Assembly (NCBI GenBank): GCA_937923795.1
Contig: CALDWI010000017.1
Location: 30,516 to 94,515, forward strand
DNA from: an uncultured Collinsella sp.
Lineage (GTDB): Bacteria; Actinomycetota; Coriobacteriia; Coriobacteriales; Coriobacteriaceae
Direction of reading: 5' to 3'
Length of the DNA stretch: 64,000 bases
Made by a program: the position numbers and the translations under genes. Shown one piece after another: positions 15,961-24,931 of the stretch. Positions within the stretch are counted from its first letter, which is position 1. The number at the start of each line of letters is the position of its first letter. Under the pieces are notes generated by a model, which saw only the letters and a program-made list of their open reading frames with translations, was not told the origin of the DNA and did not search any database.

Positions 15961-17478
15961 CTATACTAGCTCGTGCATAAGGTCGCAATTTCGCGCATAT
16001 AGCTCATCAAAGATACGGCGGCGCGATGCGTACAGCTCATGAGCGTCCATATCAGGCTCGATCGTTTGCGCGACCCCAAGAACCCGGGCAAGCTCACCCC
16101 ATGATGAATAGGCGCCGCCAGCAAGTGCCGCCATAAGAGCATCGCCAAAACATGCGCCCACCGTAACCTTCGCAACCGAGACCTCACGACCGCAGACATC
16201 GGCAATCGCCTGCATCCATACCGGATTCTTAGTTCCGCCGCCCACGAGCATGATGCGCTCGATGGGAAGCCCGTGCTCGCGCTCGATGATGTCGACATGA
16301 GCCGCAACAGTGTAGGCGATCCCTTCCAAAGCCGCGCGGACCATATGGCCTCGGGTATGCCTTTCGGTCAGACCGAAGAACACGCCACGCGCCTCGGGAT
16401 CGTTGAGCGGGGTGCGCTCGCCCGCAAAGTATGGAAGACACAGCAGGCCATCTGCTCCAGGACCTACCTGCCCGGCATCGTGCGCCATGACCTCATAGGC
16501 ATCGGGGCCGCCGGAGTGTTCGGCATCCATGACATCGCGGTACAACTCGCGTCGCAACCACGCCGTCAACGCACCTGCCGTATTGGTCCCGGCGCAGATG
16601 CCGTAGGTTCCGGGGATGATGAATGTCCCTGGCCATAGACGAGCGTCATCGACCATATGGTCCGCCAAATAGATAAAGTAGGCCGTGCTCCCGAGTTGCA
16701 CCATCATGTCCCCGGGGCAGAACACTCCAGTAGAAATCGCCTCGGCGCCCGAATCGCCTGTTCCGACAAGCACCGGCGTATCCCTCGCAAGACCGGTTTC
16801 AACCGCCGCCCGATCCGTGATTACGCCGGCGATATCGGTCGCCGCCATGACTTCGGCCATCTGGTCGGGACGGCAGAACCGCGCGCACCCGCGCTCATTA
16901 ACCTGCCACGTCTCACGATCGTATAAGGGAAGGAAATCCTCGGCAAGGTAACGGTCGATCGTAAACCTGCCGGTAAGCTTGGCGCATAGATAGGACGAAG
17001 CCGTAAGAAACTTCGCCGCCCGCTCATGGACCTCGGGCATATTCTCCTTAAACCAAAGGACCTTAGGGGCGATATCCGACGAACACGGATCGTGTCCAAA
17101 GAGCTGGCGAGCGCGATCGGGACCATATTCGGAAAGAAGCTCGTCAATCTGCGGCTTCGAGCGAGCATCGACCCCGTAGAGAATTGCCGGAGCCAAGGCG
17201 TGGCAATCTTCATCGACTGGCACGCAATCACAGCCCAAAGCCGACAACCCTACGCAGCGGATCTGGCTCGCCTCGATGCCCGCGCACTCGATAAGCTCGC
17301 GAGACAGCCGGCAAAAATCACCCCACCAAATCGCTTCTGTATCGTGCTGATACCAACCATCCTGAGGGTTCTCGGTTTCATGTTGGCAAGATGCCTGCGC
17401 CACAATTCGACACTCCGCATCAATTAACACGCCCTTGGACGCACTCGTTCCAATGTCGATGCCAAGATAGTACGGCAT
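15961..17478 (-). CDS. FGGY-family carbohydrate kinase (xylulokinase-like)
   Basis: 505 residues. The N-terminus YYLGIDIGTSASKGVLID is the phosphate-binding loop of FGGY sugar kinases; later blocks are GTGDSGAEAISTG, MVQLGSTAYF, PYFAGERTPL and MLVGGGTKNPVWMQAIADV. Length matches xylulokinase, but substrate cannot be read from sequence. The start is placed at the ATG with AGAGGGGAG eight bases upstream, five bases after the BtpA stop. It is the last gene of the long cluster; with BtpA, YjbQ and a second PfkB kinase it likely phosphorylates a sugar or sugar alcohol of the same pathway. Confidence 0.88.
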   Translation of the reverse strand: MPYYLGIDIGTSASKGVLIDAECRIVAQASCQHETENPQDGWYQHDTEAIWWGDFCRLSRELIECAGIEASQIRCVGLSALGCDCVPVDEDCHALAPAILYGVDARSKPQIDELLSEYGPDRARQLFGHDPCSSDIAPKVLWFKENMPEVHERAAKFLTASSYLCAKLTGRFTIDRYLAEDFLPLYDRETWQVNERGCARFCRPDQMAEVMAATDIAGVITDRAAVETGLARDTPVLVGTGDSGAEAISTGVFCPGDMMVQLGSTAYFIYLADHMVDDARLWPGTFIIPGTYGICAGTNTAGALTAWLRRELYRDVMDAEHSGGPDAYEVMAHDAGQVGPGADGLLCLPYFAGERTPLNDPEARGVFFGLTERHTRGHMVRAALEGIAYTVAAHVDIIEREHGLPIERIMLVGGGTKNPVWMQAIADVCGREVSVAKVTVGACFGDALMAALAGGAYSSWGELARVLGVAQTIEPDMDAHELYASRRRIFDELYARNCDLMHELV

Positions 17479-17483
17479 GCCGC

Positions 17484-18293
17484 TCACTCCCCTCTCGCGG
17501 CACGGGCGGCAGCCATGAACCGCGCGACCCGTTCGGCTTCGACAGGGGCGTCGAGCTTGCCGTCTCGCTTGAGGCAGGTACCGACAAACGCGCCATCATA
17601 ATGCGAAAACACGTCTGCAACGGTAATCTCGCGACATCCCGTTCCACATACCACCGGCACATCGCCAACACGGACGCGCACCTCGTCGGCAAGCTCGCCC
17701 GAAGCGCCGCGCCCGGCAGCAGACCCGCCAATAACAAGGGCGTCGGGTAGGCAGTTGAATACCAGCGAATCGGCAATATCGGGAGTCGATCGGTCGTTAA
17801 GGTACACCTCGCCCTCGCTTGTGATGAAATGGAACATCTTTAGGTCATCCAGACGCAGGGCGGCACGGCGGCGCATGGTGTGCGCAAAGTCACGATTGAT
17901 CAGGCCAAGATCGCCAGCCCAGGCACCGCAGAAATTGCAGCGTGTAAACTGCGCCTCAACGGCGGCGCACAGCTCGATCGTGGCATCGCCGTCATAAATA
18001 GCCTCTGCACCCCAAGGGGTCGAGAAATCTGCGGCAAGAGCTCCGATGACATGCCCCATAGCGGCAAGGGTCACTGCCGACACATGCTGCTCGTAGGGCA
18101 TCGATAGCTCATTGGTGATCAGAATGCCGTCCACGCCACCCGACTGCAGCGCTTCGAGATCGCGCTTGGCGGCATCGATCACGCGCGAAACGCTGCCGCC
18201 CGGATAATACAGAGGATCGCCAGGCAGCGGCTGCAGATGCAGCATGCCAATTACCGGTTTCTCGGTCCCAAACATCGAAGCCATAAACGACAT
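17484..18293 (-). CDS. BtpA/SgcQ-family protein
   Basis: 269 residues, a TIM-barrel protein: KPVIGMLHLQPLPGDP at the start, then DGILITNE, FCGAWAGDLGLI and DALVIGGSAAGRGASGEL, which are the BtpA/SgcQ family blocks. Members occur with sugar kinases and isomerases (for example SgcQ in the E. coli sgc operon) but have no agreed enzymatic activity; BtpA itself is linked to photosystem I assembly. The start is the ATG after AAAGGAGA (seven bases), not the in-frame TTG two codons upstream. It lies between YjbQ and the FGGY kinase, arguing for a metabolic role. Confidence 0.85.
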   Translation of the reverse strand: MSFMASMFGTEKPVIGMLHLQPLPGDPLYYPGGSVSRVIDAAKRDLEALQSGGVDGILITNELSMPYEQHVSAVTLAAMGHVIGALAADFSTPWGAEAIYDGDATIELCAAVEAQFTRCNFCGAWAGDLGLINRDFAHTMRRRAALRLDDLKMFHFITSEGEVYLNDRSTPDIADSLVFNCLPDALVIGGSAAGRGASGELADEVRVRVGDVPVVCGTGCREITVADVFSHYDGAFVGTCLKRDGKLDAPVEAERVARFMAAARAARGE

Positions 18294-18334
18294 GGTCAAT
18301 CTCCTTTAGCTCGCCGACTCACAGACATCAACTG

Positions 18335-18775
18335 CTACTCGCCCAGCACCTCAACGAACACTTTTCGCTTCTGAGGTCCATCGAACTCCGCAAGGTAGAT
18401 GTTCTGGGCCCCGCCACATACAATGTGGCCGTCTTGAACGGGGAAGAAGCAGCTATTGCCGCAAATCATGCTCTTGATATGACCACAGGAGTTATTGCCC
18501 GTGGCACCATAGCTCGGCAAGAAATGAGCATGCGCATAGGGGGCATCGGGCGGGGCAATGCGATCGAGCGTCTCCATGAGATCGGTCTCCACGCACGGAA
18601 GCCCCTCGTTCACCACGATGCCGCAAGTCGTATGCGACAAAATAATCGCTGCCAGTCCATCGGTCACCGCACTACGCTCGATGGCGGCATGCACATCTTC
18701 TGTGATATCGATGAGCTGGTCGGGCGCCGTCGATAGATAGCTCAATGTCTCGAGTGTCACCATGTCACTCATCAC
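18335..18775 (-). CDS. YjbQ-family protein (UPF0047, secondary thiamine-phosphate synthase type)
   Basis: 146 residues. The family pattern is clear: IDITEDVHAAIERSAVTDGLA, then LSHTTCGIVVNE, HFLPSYGATGNNSCGHIKSM and the closing QNIYLAEFDGPQKRKVFV. The His and Cys residues around the active cleft are kept. Some homologues complement thiamine-phosphate synthase weakly, but the true substrate is not known; phosphatase or phosphosugar roles have been suggested. It overlaps the end of the upstream amidohydrolase gene by 11 bases. The start could also be the ATG five codons in. Confidence 0.85.
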   Translation of the reverse strand: MMSDMVTLETLSYLSTAPDQLIDITEDVHAAIERSAVTDGLAAIILSHTTCGIVVNEGLPCVETDLMETLDRIAPPDAPYAHAHFLPSYGATGNNSCGHIKSMICGNSCFFPVQDGHIVCGGAQNIYLAEFDGPQKRKVFVEVLGE

Positions 18776-19625
18776 CTTTCAGAAAACGCAGCGCCGTACC
18801 GGAATACAGATTCTCCCGCGCCTCATCGCGCATGGGCACAGTATCAAGCGCCCGCTTGAGCTTGAAGGCGCGGAAGCGTGGCGTATTGCTGGCAAACATC
18901 ACCTGATGAGACAGGGCACGCTCATACCACAGCGGTCCCATATCGACGGTGAAGAGCCGCTGCATCATTTCTTCGGGCGAATCGATATAGGTAATAGAGG
19001 CATCCGTATAGCAATTGGGATACTTGAGCAGCATCGCCACGGTCTCGCGCACCCAGGGCCAGCCAAAGTGCGTCAGGTTAAAGCGCACATCCGGATGCGT
19101 TGCGATGGTGTGCTCAAACGCAAGCGGGTGGCTTCGCGAAAGCTCCGCACCCGGCTCCCAGGACATACCGGCATGGAAAACCACCGGCTTGTTGTAGCGC
19201 TCACAGAGCTTGTAGAGCGGCTCGGCCACGGCATCATCGGGCGCAAAACCTTGCTTTGCCGGATGCAGGCAGAGCCCCTTGGCCCCCAGCTCGGTAAAGG
19301 CACGCTCCAGCTCATCGGCGGCGCCACTCACTTGCGGGTCCACGCTCGCGAATCCCCATAGGCGATCGGGGTGCGCGGCAACAAGCGCGGCAACCTGGTC
19401 GTTGGTGCCAAAGTGCCCGCCGCACGCCGTGGTCACATCGAGCGGCATGAGCACGCTTTTCCGCACATCGCAGACATCCATTTCGGCCACGAGCTCATCC
19501 CAGTCCATGGGGCCCATGTGCCCCATGCCAAACTCACGCTCCCAAAAACCAAAGCCGTCTGGCTCGTCGCCTGGCGTATAGATCTCGCCGTAGAGCATGG
19601 GCTGGACCAGCATATCGATTACCAT
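18765..19625 (-). CDS. amidohydrolase-2 type (TIM-barrel metal-dependent) hydrolase or decarboxylase-like protein
   Basis: 286 residues. Blocks fit the amidohydrolase_2 family: LWGFASVDPQ, GLCLHPAKQGF, PVVFHAGMSWEPG, FNLTHFGWPWV, CYTDASI and VMFASNTPRF. However the usual HxH at the start is absent (IDMLVQPMLY), so one metal pair is missing; relatives with this loss are decarboxylase-like or use a single metal. GGAAAGGAG precedes the ATG by about seven bases. It lies between the PfkB kinase and YjbQ in the second half of the cluster. Confidence 0.8.
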   Translation of the reverse strand: MVIDMLVQPMLYGEIYTPGDEPDGFGFWEREFGMGHMGPMDWDELVAEMDVCDVRKSVLMPLDVTTACGGHFGTNDQVAALVAAHPDRLWGFASVDPQVSGAADELERAFTELGAKGLCLHPAKQGFAPDDAVAEPLYKLCERYNKPVVFHAGMSWEPGAELSRSHPLAFEHTIATHPDVRFNLTHFGWPWVRETVAMLLKYPNCYTDASITYIDSPEEMMQRLFTVDMGPLWYERALSHQVMFASNTPRFRAFKLKRALDTVPMRDEARENLYSGTALRFLKGDE

Positions 19626-19652
19626 CTTGCACTCCTTTCCAGGCTTTTATTC

Positions 19653-20453
19653 CTAGTACGGTTCGAACGACCCAATGACTCGGGACGAAAGCTCGGCACC
19701 GGCATGCATGCACGCCGGCACGTCAAGCCCATCCAGTACACCCTTGGTGAATCCGGCGATATACGAATCGCCGGCGCCCACGGTATTGACAACCTTCTCG
19801 GCCGGCACGATCCCACATTCATAGAAGCGCTCACCGTCATAGGCGATGCTTCCCTTCTCGCCAAGTGTGGCGACTGCCACGCGCGGGCCCAGCTCCTGCA
19901 CATGGCGCACCCAGTCGCGCAGCTCCGCGCTATCCTCCTCAAACGACATAAAGGCATAGTCAACGTAAGGAAAATGGTTCTCACAGGCGTATTCGGGATC
20001 TTGACTGAACACCGAAAAGTCCATGACGACGGTCTTGCCTGCCTCGTGCCATTCGGGCAGCAGGTCTAAGCAGTTTCCAAACAGGTCGGTATGGATGACA
20101 TCGTGCTCCAGGATAAATGCCCGGTCATCATCGTTTGGTCGGTACGTTTCCATGACACCGTCAATCGCTTCGAGATGCACGCGGTCGACGCCGTCCTTCA
20201 ACGCCATGAGCATCACCGAGGTATCGCCGTCCTCCACGCGAAGATGCGAGATGTCGAACCCCTCGGCAGCCAGCGCCTCGCGCATTTTGTCTCCGTACTC
20301 GTCCTTTCCGACGACCGACACCGCAGATACCGATATGCCCATTCGCGCCAGGTGGATACCCCAGTCGATGCCATTGCCAGTCGGATAGAACACGCCGATG
20401 TTTTGGTACACGTCCGCACAGCAAAAGCCAGCTGCACATGCTTTGATATCCAT
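19653..20453 (-). CDS. PfkB-family sugar kinase (FrlD-like)
   Basis: 266 residues. Ribokinase-fold kinase with PTGNGIDWGIHLARMG near the start, where the Gly-Asn-Ala loop binds sugar, and VVNTVGAGDSYIAGF near the end, which carries the catalytic Asp. It resembles the FrlD-like kinase at 20572, so it is probably a paralogue with a different sugar or sugar-amine. The start is the ATG after CTGGAG, five codons inside the longest frame. A terminator-like hairpin at 20471-20500 separates it from frlD. Confidence 0.85.
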   Translation of the reverse strand: MDIKACAAGFCCADVYQNIGVFYPTGNGIDWGIHLARMGISVSAVSVVGKDEYGDKMREALAAEGFDISHLRVEDGDTSVMLMALKDGVDRVHLEAIDGVMETYRPNDDDRAFILEHDVIHTDLFGNCLDLLPEWHEAGKTVVMDFSVFSQDPEYACENHFPYVDYAFMSFEEDSAELRDWVRHVQELGPRVAVATLGEKGSIAYDGERFYECGIVPAEKVVNTVGAGDSYIAGFTKGVLDGLDVPACMHAGAELSSRVIGSFEPY

Positions 20454-20470
20454 AGTCTTCTCCAGCAATC

Positions 20471-20500
20471 AAAAAGGGGCCCACCCAAGGCGAGCCCCTA
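20471..20500 (-). terminator. hairpin terminator/attenuator between frlD and the second PfkB kinase
   Basis: AGGGGCTCGCC pairs with GGTGGGCCCCT (with G-T pairs) around TTG, followed by TTTTT on the minus strand. It sits in the gap of about 120 bases inside the cluster, and so probably lowers expression of the distal five genes. Confidence 0.7.
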
Positions 20501-20571
20501 TCCGAATTCCGATGTAATCTAGCGTCAGTCAGCCAAGGCTTCAGCCCCAAGCCTCCCAGCGCTTTCTCAGG

Positions 20572-21435
20572 CTACTCGGTGATCGGAGCTCCGTGGCCCC
20601 AAGAGCCCTCCATGCCGCACACGGTCGAGGCAAAACCTGCCGCAAAATCGAGCGCACGCTCAATGGCCTCAGGTCCGTCCTCGCCGCGCTTGGCGGAATC
20701 GAGATAGCACATCAGGAATGAGGTCAGGAACGAGTCACCGGCTCCCATGGTGTCCTTCATGTCCGTTACGGGCTTTGCCAGCTGGCGATAGTAGCGCTCG
20801 CCGTCATAGGCGATGCAGCCCTCGGCGCCCGCCGTTGCGGACACAAAGCGCGGGCCCAAATTCTTAACCCAAGCGAGGCGCTCGCGAATCTCATCCTCAC
20901 TTGCAGCATCGGCAGCGCTAAAGAAGGCGAAGTCGACAAACGGGGCAATCTGCTCATAGTATTCATCGGTGGAATCGTCCGAGAAGTCAAACGATACGGT
21001 GATGCCTGCAGCCTTCAGCTTGGGGAGCTCGCGCTCGGTAAAGCAGTAGTTGCCCGAGTGGACTACGTCGAACTGCTTCATGTATGCCAGATCGAAGCGA
21101 TCGAGCACATAGCGCGCATCGCCACGGATGCCGCCCTCGTTGGAGCCGAGGAATACGCGGTCGCCATCGACCACGGTCACACGCGCCGCGCCGTTCTCGC
21201 CAATAAGCTGCTCGCACTTAGCGAGCTCGATGCCCTCATCCTCGAGACTTGCAATCACATGCTCGGCAGCGGCGTCGTTACCAAAGATGCCCATGTACGC
21301 GGAGCGCGCGGCGCCGCACTTCTTGGCGTAAACGGCAAAATTCACCGCATTGCCGCCGGGATACATGGTATGGATATGCTCATAGCGATCGACGACGTTG
21401 TCACCGAACCCGAGCGCGTTCACGTTAAAAGCCAT
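20572..21435 (-). CDS. frlD: fructoselysine 6-kinase-like PfkB kinase
   Basis: 287 residues. Full PfkB pattern: GDNVVDRYEHIHTMYPGGNA at the N-terminus and DMKDTMGAGDSFLTSFLMCYL with the catalytic Asp near the C-terminus. The opening GDNVVDRY and PGGNAVNFAVYAKKCG are characteristic of FrlD, which phosphorylates fructoselysine at the 6 position in the cytoplasm. Its neighbour FrlB would then cleave the product. The start is the ATG nine bases after GGAAGG; an ATG three codons earlier has no room for a ribosome site. Confidence 0.87.
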   Translation of the reverse strand: MAFNVNALGFGDNVVDRYEHIHTMYPGGNAVNFAVYAKKCGAARSAYMGIFGNDAAAEHVIASLEDEGIELAKCEQLIGENGAARVTVVDGDRVFLGSNEGGIRGDARYVLDRFDLAYMKQFDVVHSGNYCFTERELPKLKAAGITVSFDFSDDSTDEYYEQIAPFVDFAFFSAADAASEDEIRERLAWVKNLGPRFVSATAGAEGCIAYDGERYYRQLAKPVTDMKDTMGAGDSFLTSFLMCYLDSAKRGEDGPEAIERALDFAAGFASTVCGMEGSWGHGAPITE

Positions 21436-21449
21436 GGTATCCATCCTTC

Positions 21450-22418
21450 CTAGTACTCAACAACGCCCATGTAGCGGCGGAAGTCGGGGTCGTGATCGAA
21501 CGCCTTGCCGCGCGCTGCACGCAGCTCGCAGTTCATAGCGTAGAACAGCACCGGATCCAGATAGGCACGAACGCTCGCCGGCACGGCCTCCATACCGTAC
21601 TCCTTGGCATCAAGCACCATCAGCGTGTCGGTATGGGTCTCGAGGAACGCCAGGGCGCGCTCGTCCATAGGACGGCACTCGCTCGAGCCCATCTGCAAGA
21701 AGTAGAAGACGCCATCCTGGGTAGCCTCAAAGGGGCCATGGAAGTACTCGGCGGAGTGGATATAGCTGCAGTGCTGCCACTGCATCTCCATCAGCGAGCA
21801 GATAGCGAAGCCGTACGTCTGGCTAAAGTTGGGACCGCTGCCCAGGATATAGAAGAACTCATGCTCCTGGCAAAGCTTGGCGAAGCGATCGCCCAGCTCG
21901 GCATTTACCTTTTCGCGTGCGGGAGGCAGAATCTTATCCATTTCGGCAATACCGGCATACATGTCGGCGAGATCGGCGTAGCCCTCCTGCTGGTCGAGCA
22001 GCTCGGCCGCGAGCGACAGCGAGATACCGGCAGGAACTTCGGCCTGCGGAACGCCCTCGCCCCACGGGTACACCCAGGTGACCCACTTGCCATTATCGAT
22101 CTTGGAACCGGCGTTATCGGTCTGCGCGATCACCGTCGCGCCCGCGGCAAGGGCAATCTCGCAGCCCTCGACGACCTCGGGGGTATTGCCGCTGTGACTG
22201 CAGGCAATGACCAGAGACTTCTCGCCCAGGCGACGGGGACGCATAATGTCGAACTCACGGGCCGTATAGATATACGAGGTGAACGTCGTCGCCTCGCGCT
22301 GCAAGAGCTCATGGGCCGGGATCAGATCGATCATGGAGCCACCGCAGGCGATCCAGTAGACGCTGTCGAACTTGCCCTTCTCGGCAATTGCTTCCTTAAT
22401 CAGATCATGTGCGTTCAT
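21450..22418 (-). CDS. frlB: fructoselysine 6-phosphate deglycase-like SIS protein
   Basis: 322 residues, two SIS (sugar isomerase) domains: YWIACGGSMIDLIPAHELL with IACSHSGNTPEVVEGCEIAL in the first and FYILGSGPNFSQTYGFAICS in the second. The order and the segment MEMQWQHCSYIHSAEYFHGPFE match FrlB, which splits fructoselysine 6-phosphate into glucose 6-phosphate and lysine. GGAAAGGAA sits before the ATG at 22418; the frame continues upstream without a ribosome site. It lies between frlC and frlD, the order expected for the pathway. Confidence 0.88.
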   Translation of the reverse strand: MNAHDLIKEAIAEKGKFDSVYWIACGGSMIDLIPAHELLQREATTFTSYIYTAREFDIMRPRRLGEKSLVIACSHSGNTPEVVEGCEIALAAGATVIAQTDNAGSKIDNGKWVTWVYPWGEGVPQAEVPAGISLSLAAELLDQQEGYADLADMYAGIAEMDKILPPAREKVNAELGDRFAKLCQEHEFFYILGSGPNFSQTYGFAICSLMEMQWQHCSYIHSAEYFHGPFEATQDGVFYFLQMGSSECRPMDERALAFLETHTDTLMVLDAKEYGMEAVPASVRAYLDPVLFYAMNCELRAARGKAFDHDPDFRRYMGVVEY

Positions 22419-22484
22419 GTTTAGTTCCTTTCCAGCTTGGCCGGCCATGCAGGACGTGTCTTGCATGGCCGAGCAAAATCTTAT

Positions 22485-23336
22485 CTAGTCAATCAGATAC
22501 TTCTCGAAGGCGGCCATGTTCTTGGCATCTGCCGCCGCCGGATCATCGAAGTAGCGACCGTCCGTGATTTCCTGGCCCAACATGCCATCGAAACCATGGG
22601 CGTTGAGCGTGGCGACGAAGGCATCCATATCGTGCTTGCCGTCACCCCAGACCAGATGGCCATAGGGATCGCCGTCGATAAAGTGCATCTCGTGGATCGC
22701 ACCGTCGCCAAATGCGGCAAACCAGTCCTCGAGCGACTCACCCGCAACGCCCATTGCGGTCGTATCGACCATAGGCTGCAGGTACGGACTCGCGACCTCA
22801 TCAATCATGCGCTTAGCATCGGCGACGGTCGTCACAAGGCTGCTCTCCTCGGGACGCAGGCTCTCCATCGTTAGCACCAGACCGTGCTCGCCGGCATACT
22901 CCGCCAAGATGGATAGGTGCTCGCGACTGCGCTTCCACGCCTCTTCGCGATCCTCGTCCCAGTCACCCCAACCCGAGTTTACGGACATGCGGTCGCATCC
23001 CAGCACCTCGGCAAGCTCGATGCCATGCTTGAAGTACGCCAGGCTCCGCTGCTCATGGAGCGGCTTACGAGCGCAATACTGCCATGGGTAGACCACGTTC
23101 TCGGGACAGAGCGTCCGATAGCGCAGACCACGGTCGACGGCCTTTTTCGCCAGAACCTCGGCCTCAAAATACCCAGTGTGATCGAGCGTCACATGGGGCT
23201 CGGCGCACCACAGCTCGATGGACTCAAAGCCCAGGCGCTGTTGCGTATCCAAAAAATAGTCGAGCGACCACATGATGTAGTGGATGTTCATGCCCGCGAT
23301 CTGCTCGCGACGCAGCGTCGGTTTGGTTTCAGGCAT
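22485..23336 (-). CDS. frlC: sugar epimerase/isomerase, FrlC-like
   Basis: 283 residues, AP-endonuclease-2 TIM barrel. Metal-site pieces are visible: GFESIELWCAEPH, LVLTMESLRPEESS (Glu), PMVDTTAMG (Asp), IHEMHFIDGDPYGHL (His) and GMLGQEITDGRYF (Glu). FrlC interconverts fructoselysine and psicoselysine so that both can enter the FrlD/FrlB route. It follows the amidohydrolase gene by one base and precedes frlB by 66. Confidence 0.83.
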   Translation of the reverse strand: MPETKPTLRREQIAGMNIHYIMWSLDYFLDTQQRLGFESIELWCAEPHVTLDHTGYFEAEVLAKKAVDRGLRYRTLCPENVVYPWQYCARKPLHEQRSLAYFKHGIELAEVLGCDRMSVNSGWGDWDEDREEAWKRSREHLSILAEYAGEHGLVLTMESLRPEESSLVTTVADAKRMIDEVASPYLQPMVDTTAMGVAGESLEDWFAAFGDGAIHEMHFIDGDPYGHLVWGDGKHDMDAFVATLNAHGFDGMLGQEITDGRYFDDPAAADAKNMAAFEKYLID

Positions 23337-23337
23337 G

Positions 23338-24921
23338 CTAAACCTCCTTATTTCGGTCGAACACGATACGTCCGTCCGACATGGTCATATCAACAGCAAG
23401 GTCACAAGCATCATGGTAGTCAAGGCCAAACACATCGCGATCGAGCACACAGATGTCGGCAAGCTTACCGGCCTCGAGCGTCCCCAGCTCATCCTCGCGC
23501 ATGAGGTCATATGCGCCCCCTGCCGTCCACGCACGAAGGAGCTCGGCAATCGTCAGCGTATTGCCCTCATTCACGGACAAACCGTCGGCAAAGAAACCGC
23601 CGCATGCGCTAAATACTGATTCGCCCAAGCTCGGAATCAAGAGCGGGAGGTCGGTGCCACAGCACACCGTGCACCCCGCGTCTTCCATACCGCGACGGTT
23701 CCAGCTGTGCAGCAGTCGGACCTCGCCGATCTGCCGACGCATCATCGACAGGCAGTCCTCGCGTTTATCGAGCGTGAGGATCTGGGGGTAGACCTCGCAG
23801 ATTCCGCCCAGCTTGCCAAACAGGGCAAGGTCTTCCGGATCAGAGTTCTCGAGGTCGGTAATCGCATGGCGTCGAAGCATGACTCCGTGTTCATCTCGCG
23901 GCAGCGAAGCATACAGCGCAACGGTGTGGCGAACGGCGCCGTCACCCTGACAATGAAGCGAGTAACGGAAGCCCTCGGCATCAATCGCGCGCAGCTCGTC
24001 CTCAATCAAACCCCACTCGGGCTCCTCGACAACCGTCTTGCCGGCAGCCCCTGCATCGGCCGTCTCCTCATAAGGATCGATCATCTCGGCAAGTCCTGCC
24101 CACACGCCACGATCGGTCATACGGTTGAAGCCCGAGAAACGAACAAACGGTCCCTGGAAGCGATCGCGCGCCGCACGAGCATAGGACAGATTCGCCCCGG
24201 CGCCCACCGGCTGCGACATCATGGAGACGCGAACCGTCAGCTCGCCAGATTCCTCACGACGCGCCATCTCGTCGGCAAATCCGTAATAGTCGTCGAAGGC
24301 CATCTCTTTGATAGCCGTGACACCGCGAGCGTTCAGCATCGCCATGTAATCAGAATACCCGGCGCGTACCTCGGGAAGCGCCAGGAAGTCCCGCATCATA
24401 CGCCAGGTCTTCTCGGCGTAGCAGGCCTCGGGCGTAAAACCATAGCGCTCGCTGGCGGCGGCGTTGAGAACGCACGTCTCGGCACCCGGAGTAAAGCAAA
24501 CAACAGGAACGTCTCCGAAGGCGTCGTCGAGCGCTGCCGCCGTTTTTTCATTCTCGGCGCCTTCGGCGAGCGATGCGGGAAGGTCGTGCCCAAAGGCGGC
24601 GGCACAATCGAGATGGGCATCCTTCCACAAACGCAGAAGCACTACCACTTCGTCGACGTCAGAGGCTTCGGATAAGTCGGCTCCCAAGCTCCGCAACGCC
24701 CAGCCCGTATAGAACGTATGCACATCGACCAAGCCAGGCATGACCGTTCTGTCGCCACAATCGATCACCTCATCTGCCTGGGCGAGAAACGAGTCTGCCT
24801 CGCCAGCGCTACCGACGGCTTCAATCCGATTGCCGCGTACCGCGACAAAACCTTCAAACGGCTGGTCTTCCGTACCGGTGAAGACGCTCTTGGACGTCAG
24901 CACCGTCAAACGATCGGACAT
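23338..24921 (-). CDS. amidohydrolase family protein (YtcJ / amidohydrolase-3 type)
   Basis: 527 residues. Built like the YtcJ group: a short N-terminal beta-sandwich (FEGFVAVRGNRIEAVG), TVMPGLVDVHTFYTG, RYSLHCQGDGAVRHTVALYA (His), CEVYPQIL, VCCGTDLPLLIPS (Asp) and GTLEAGKLADICVLDRD at the end. The first HxH is changed to HTF. Such enzymes deacylate N-formyl and other amides, so it might release an amine from an acylated Amadori compound before the frl steps; this is inference. Start: ATG after AAGGAGG, eight bases; the ORF extends upstream into the carrier gene. Confidence 0.82.
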   Translation of the reverse strand: MSDRLTVLTSKSVFTGTEDQPFEGFVAVRGNRIEAVGSAGEADSFLAQADEVIDCGDRTVMPGLVDVHTFYTGWALRSLGADLSEASDVDEVVVLLRLWKDAHLDCAAAFGHDLPASLAEGAENEKTAAALDDAFGDVPVVCFTPGAETCVLNAAASERYGFTPEACYAEKTWRMMRDFLALPEVRAGYSDYMAMLNARGVTAIKEMAFDDYYGFADEMARREESGELTVRVSMMSQPVGAGANLSYARAARDRFQGPFVRFSGFNRMTDRGVWAGLAEMIDPYEETADAGAAGKTVVEEPEWGLIEDELRAIDAEGFRYSLHCQGDGAVRHTVALYASLPRDEHGVMLRRHAITDLENSDPEDLALFGKLGGICEVYPQILTLDKREDCLSMMRRQIGEVRLLHSWNRRGMEDAGCTVCCGTDLPLLIPSLGESVFSACGGFFADGLSVNEGNTLTIAELLRAWTAGGAYDLMREDELGTLEAGKLADICVLDRDVFGLDYHDACDLAVDMTMSDGRIVFDRNKEV

Positions 24922-24931
24922 CGCGACCTCC

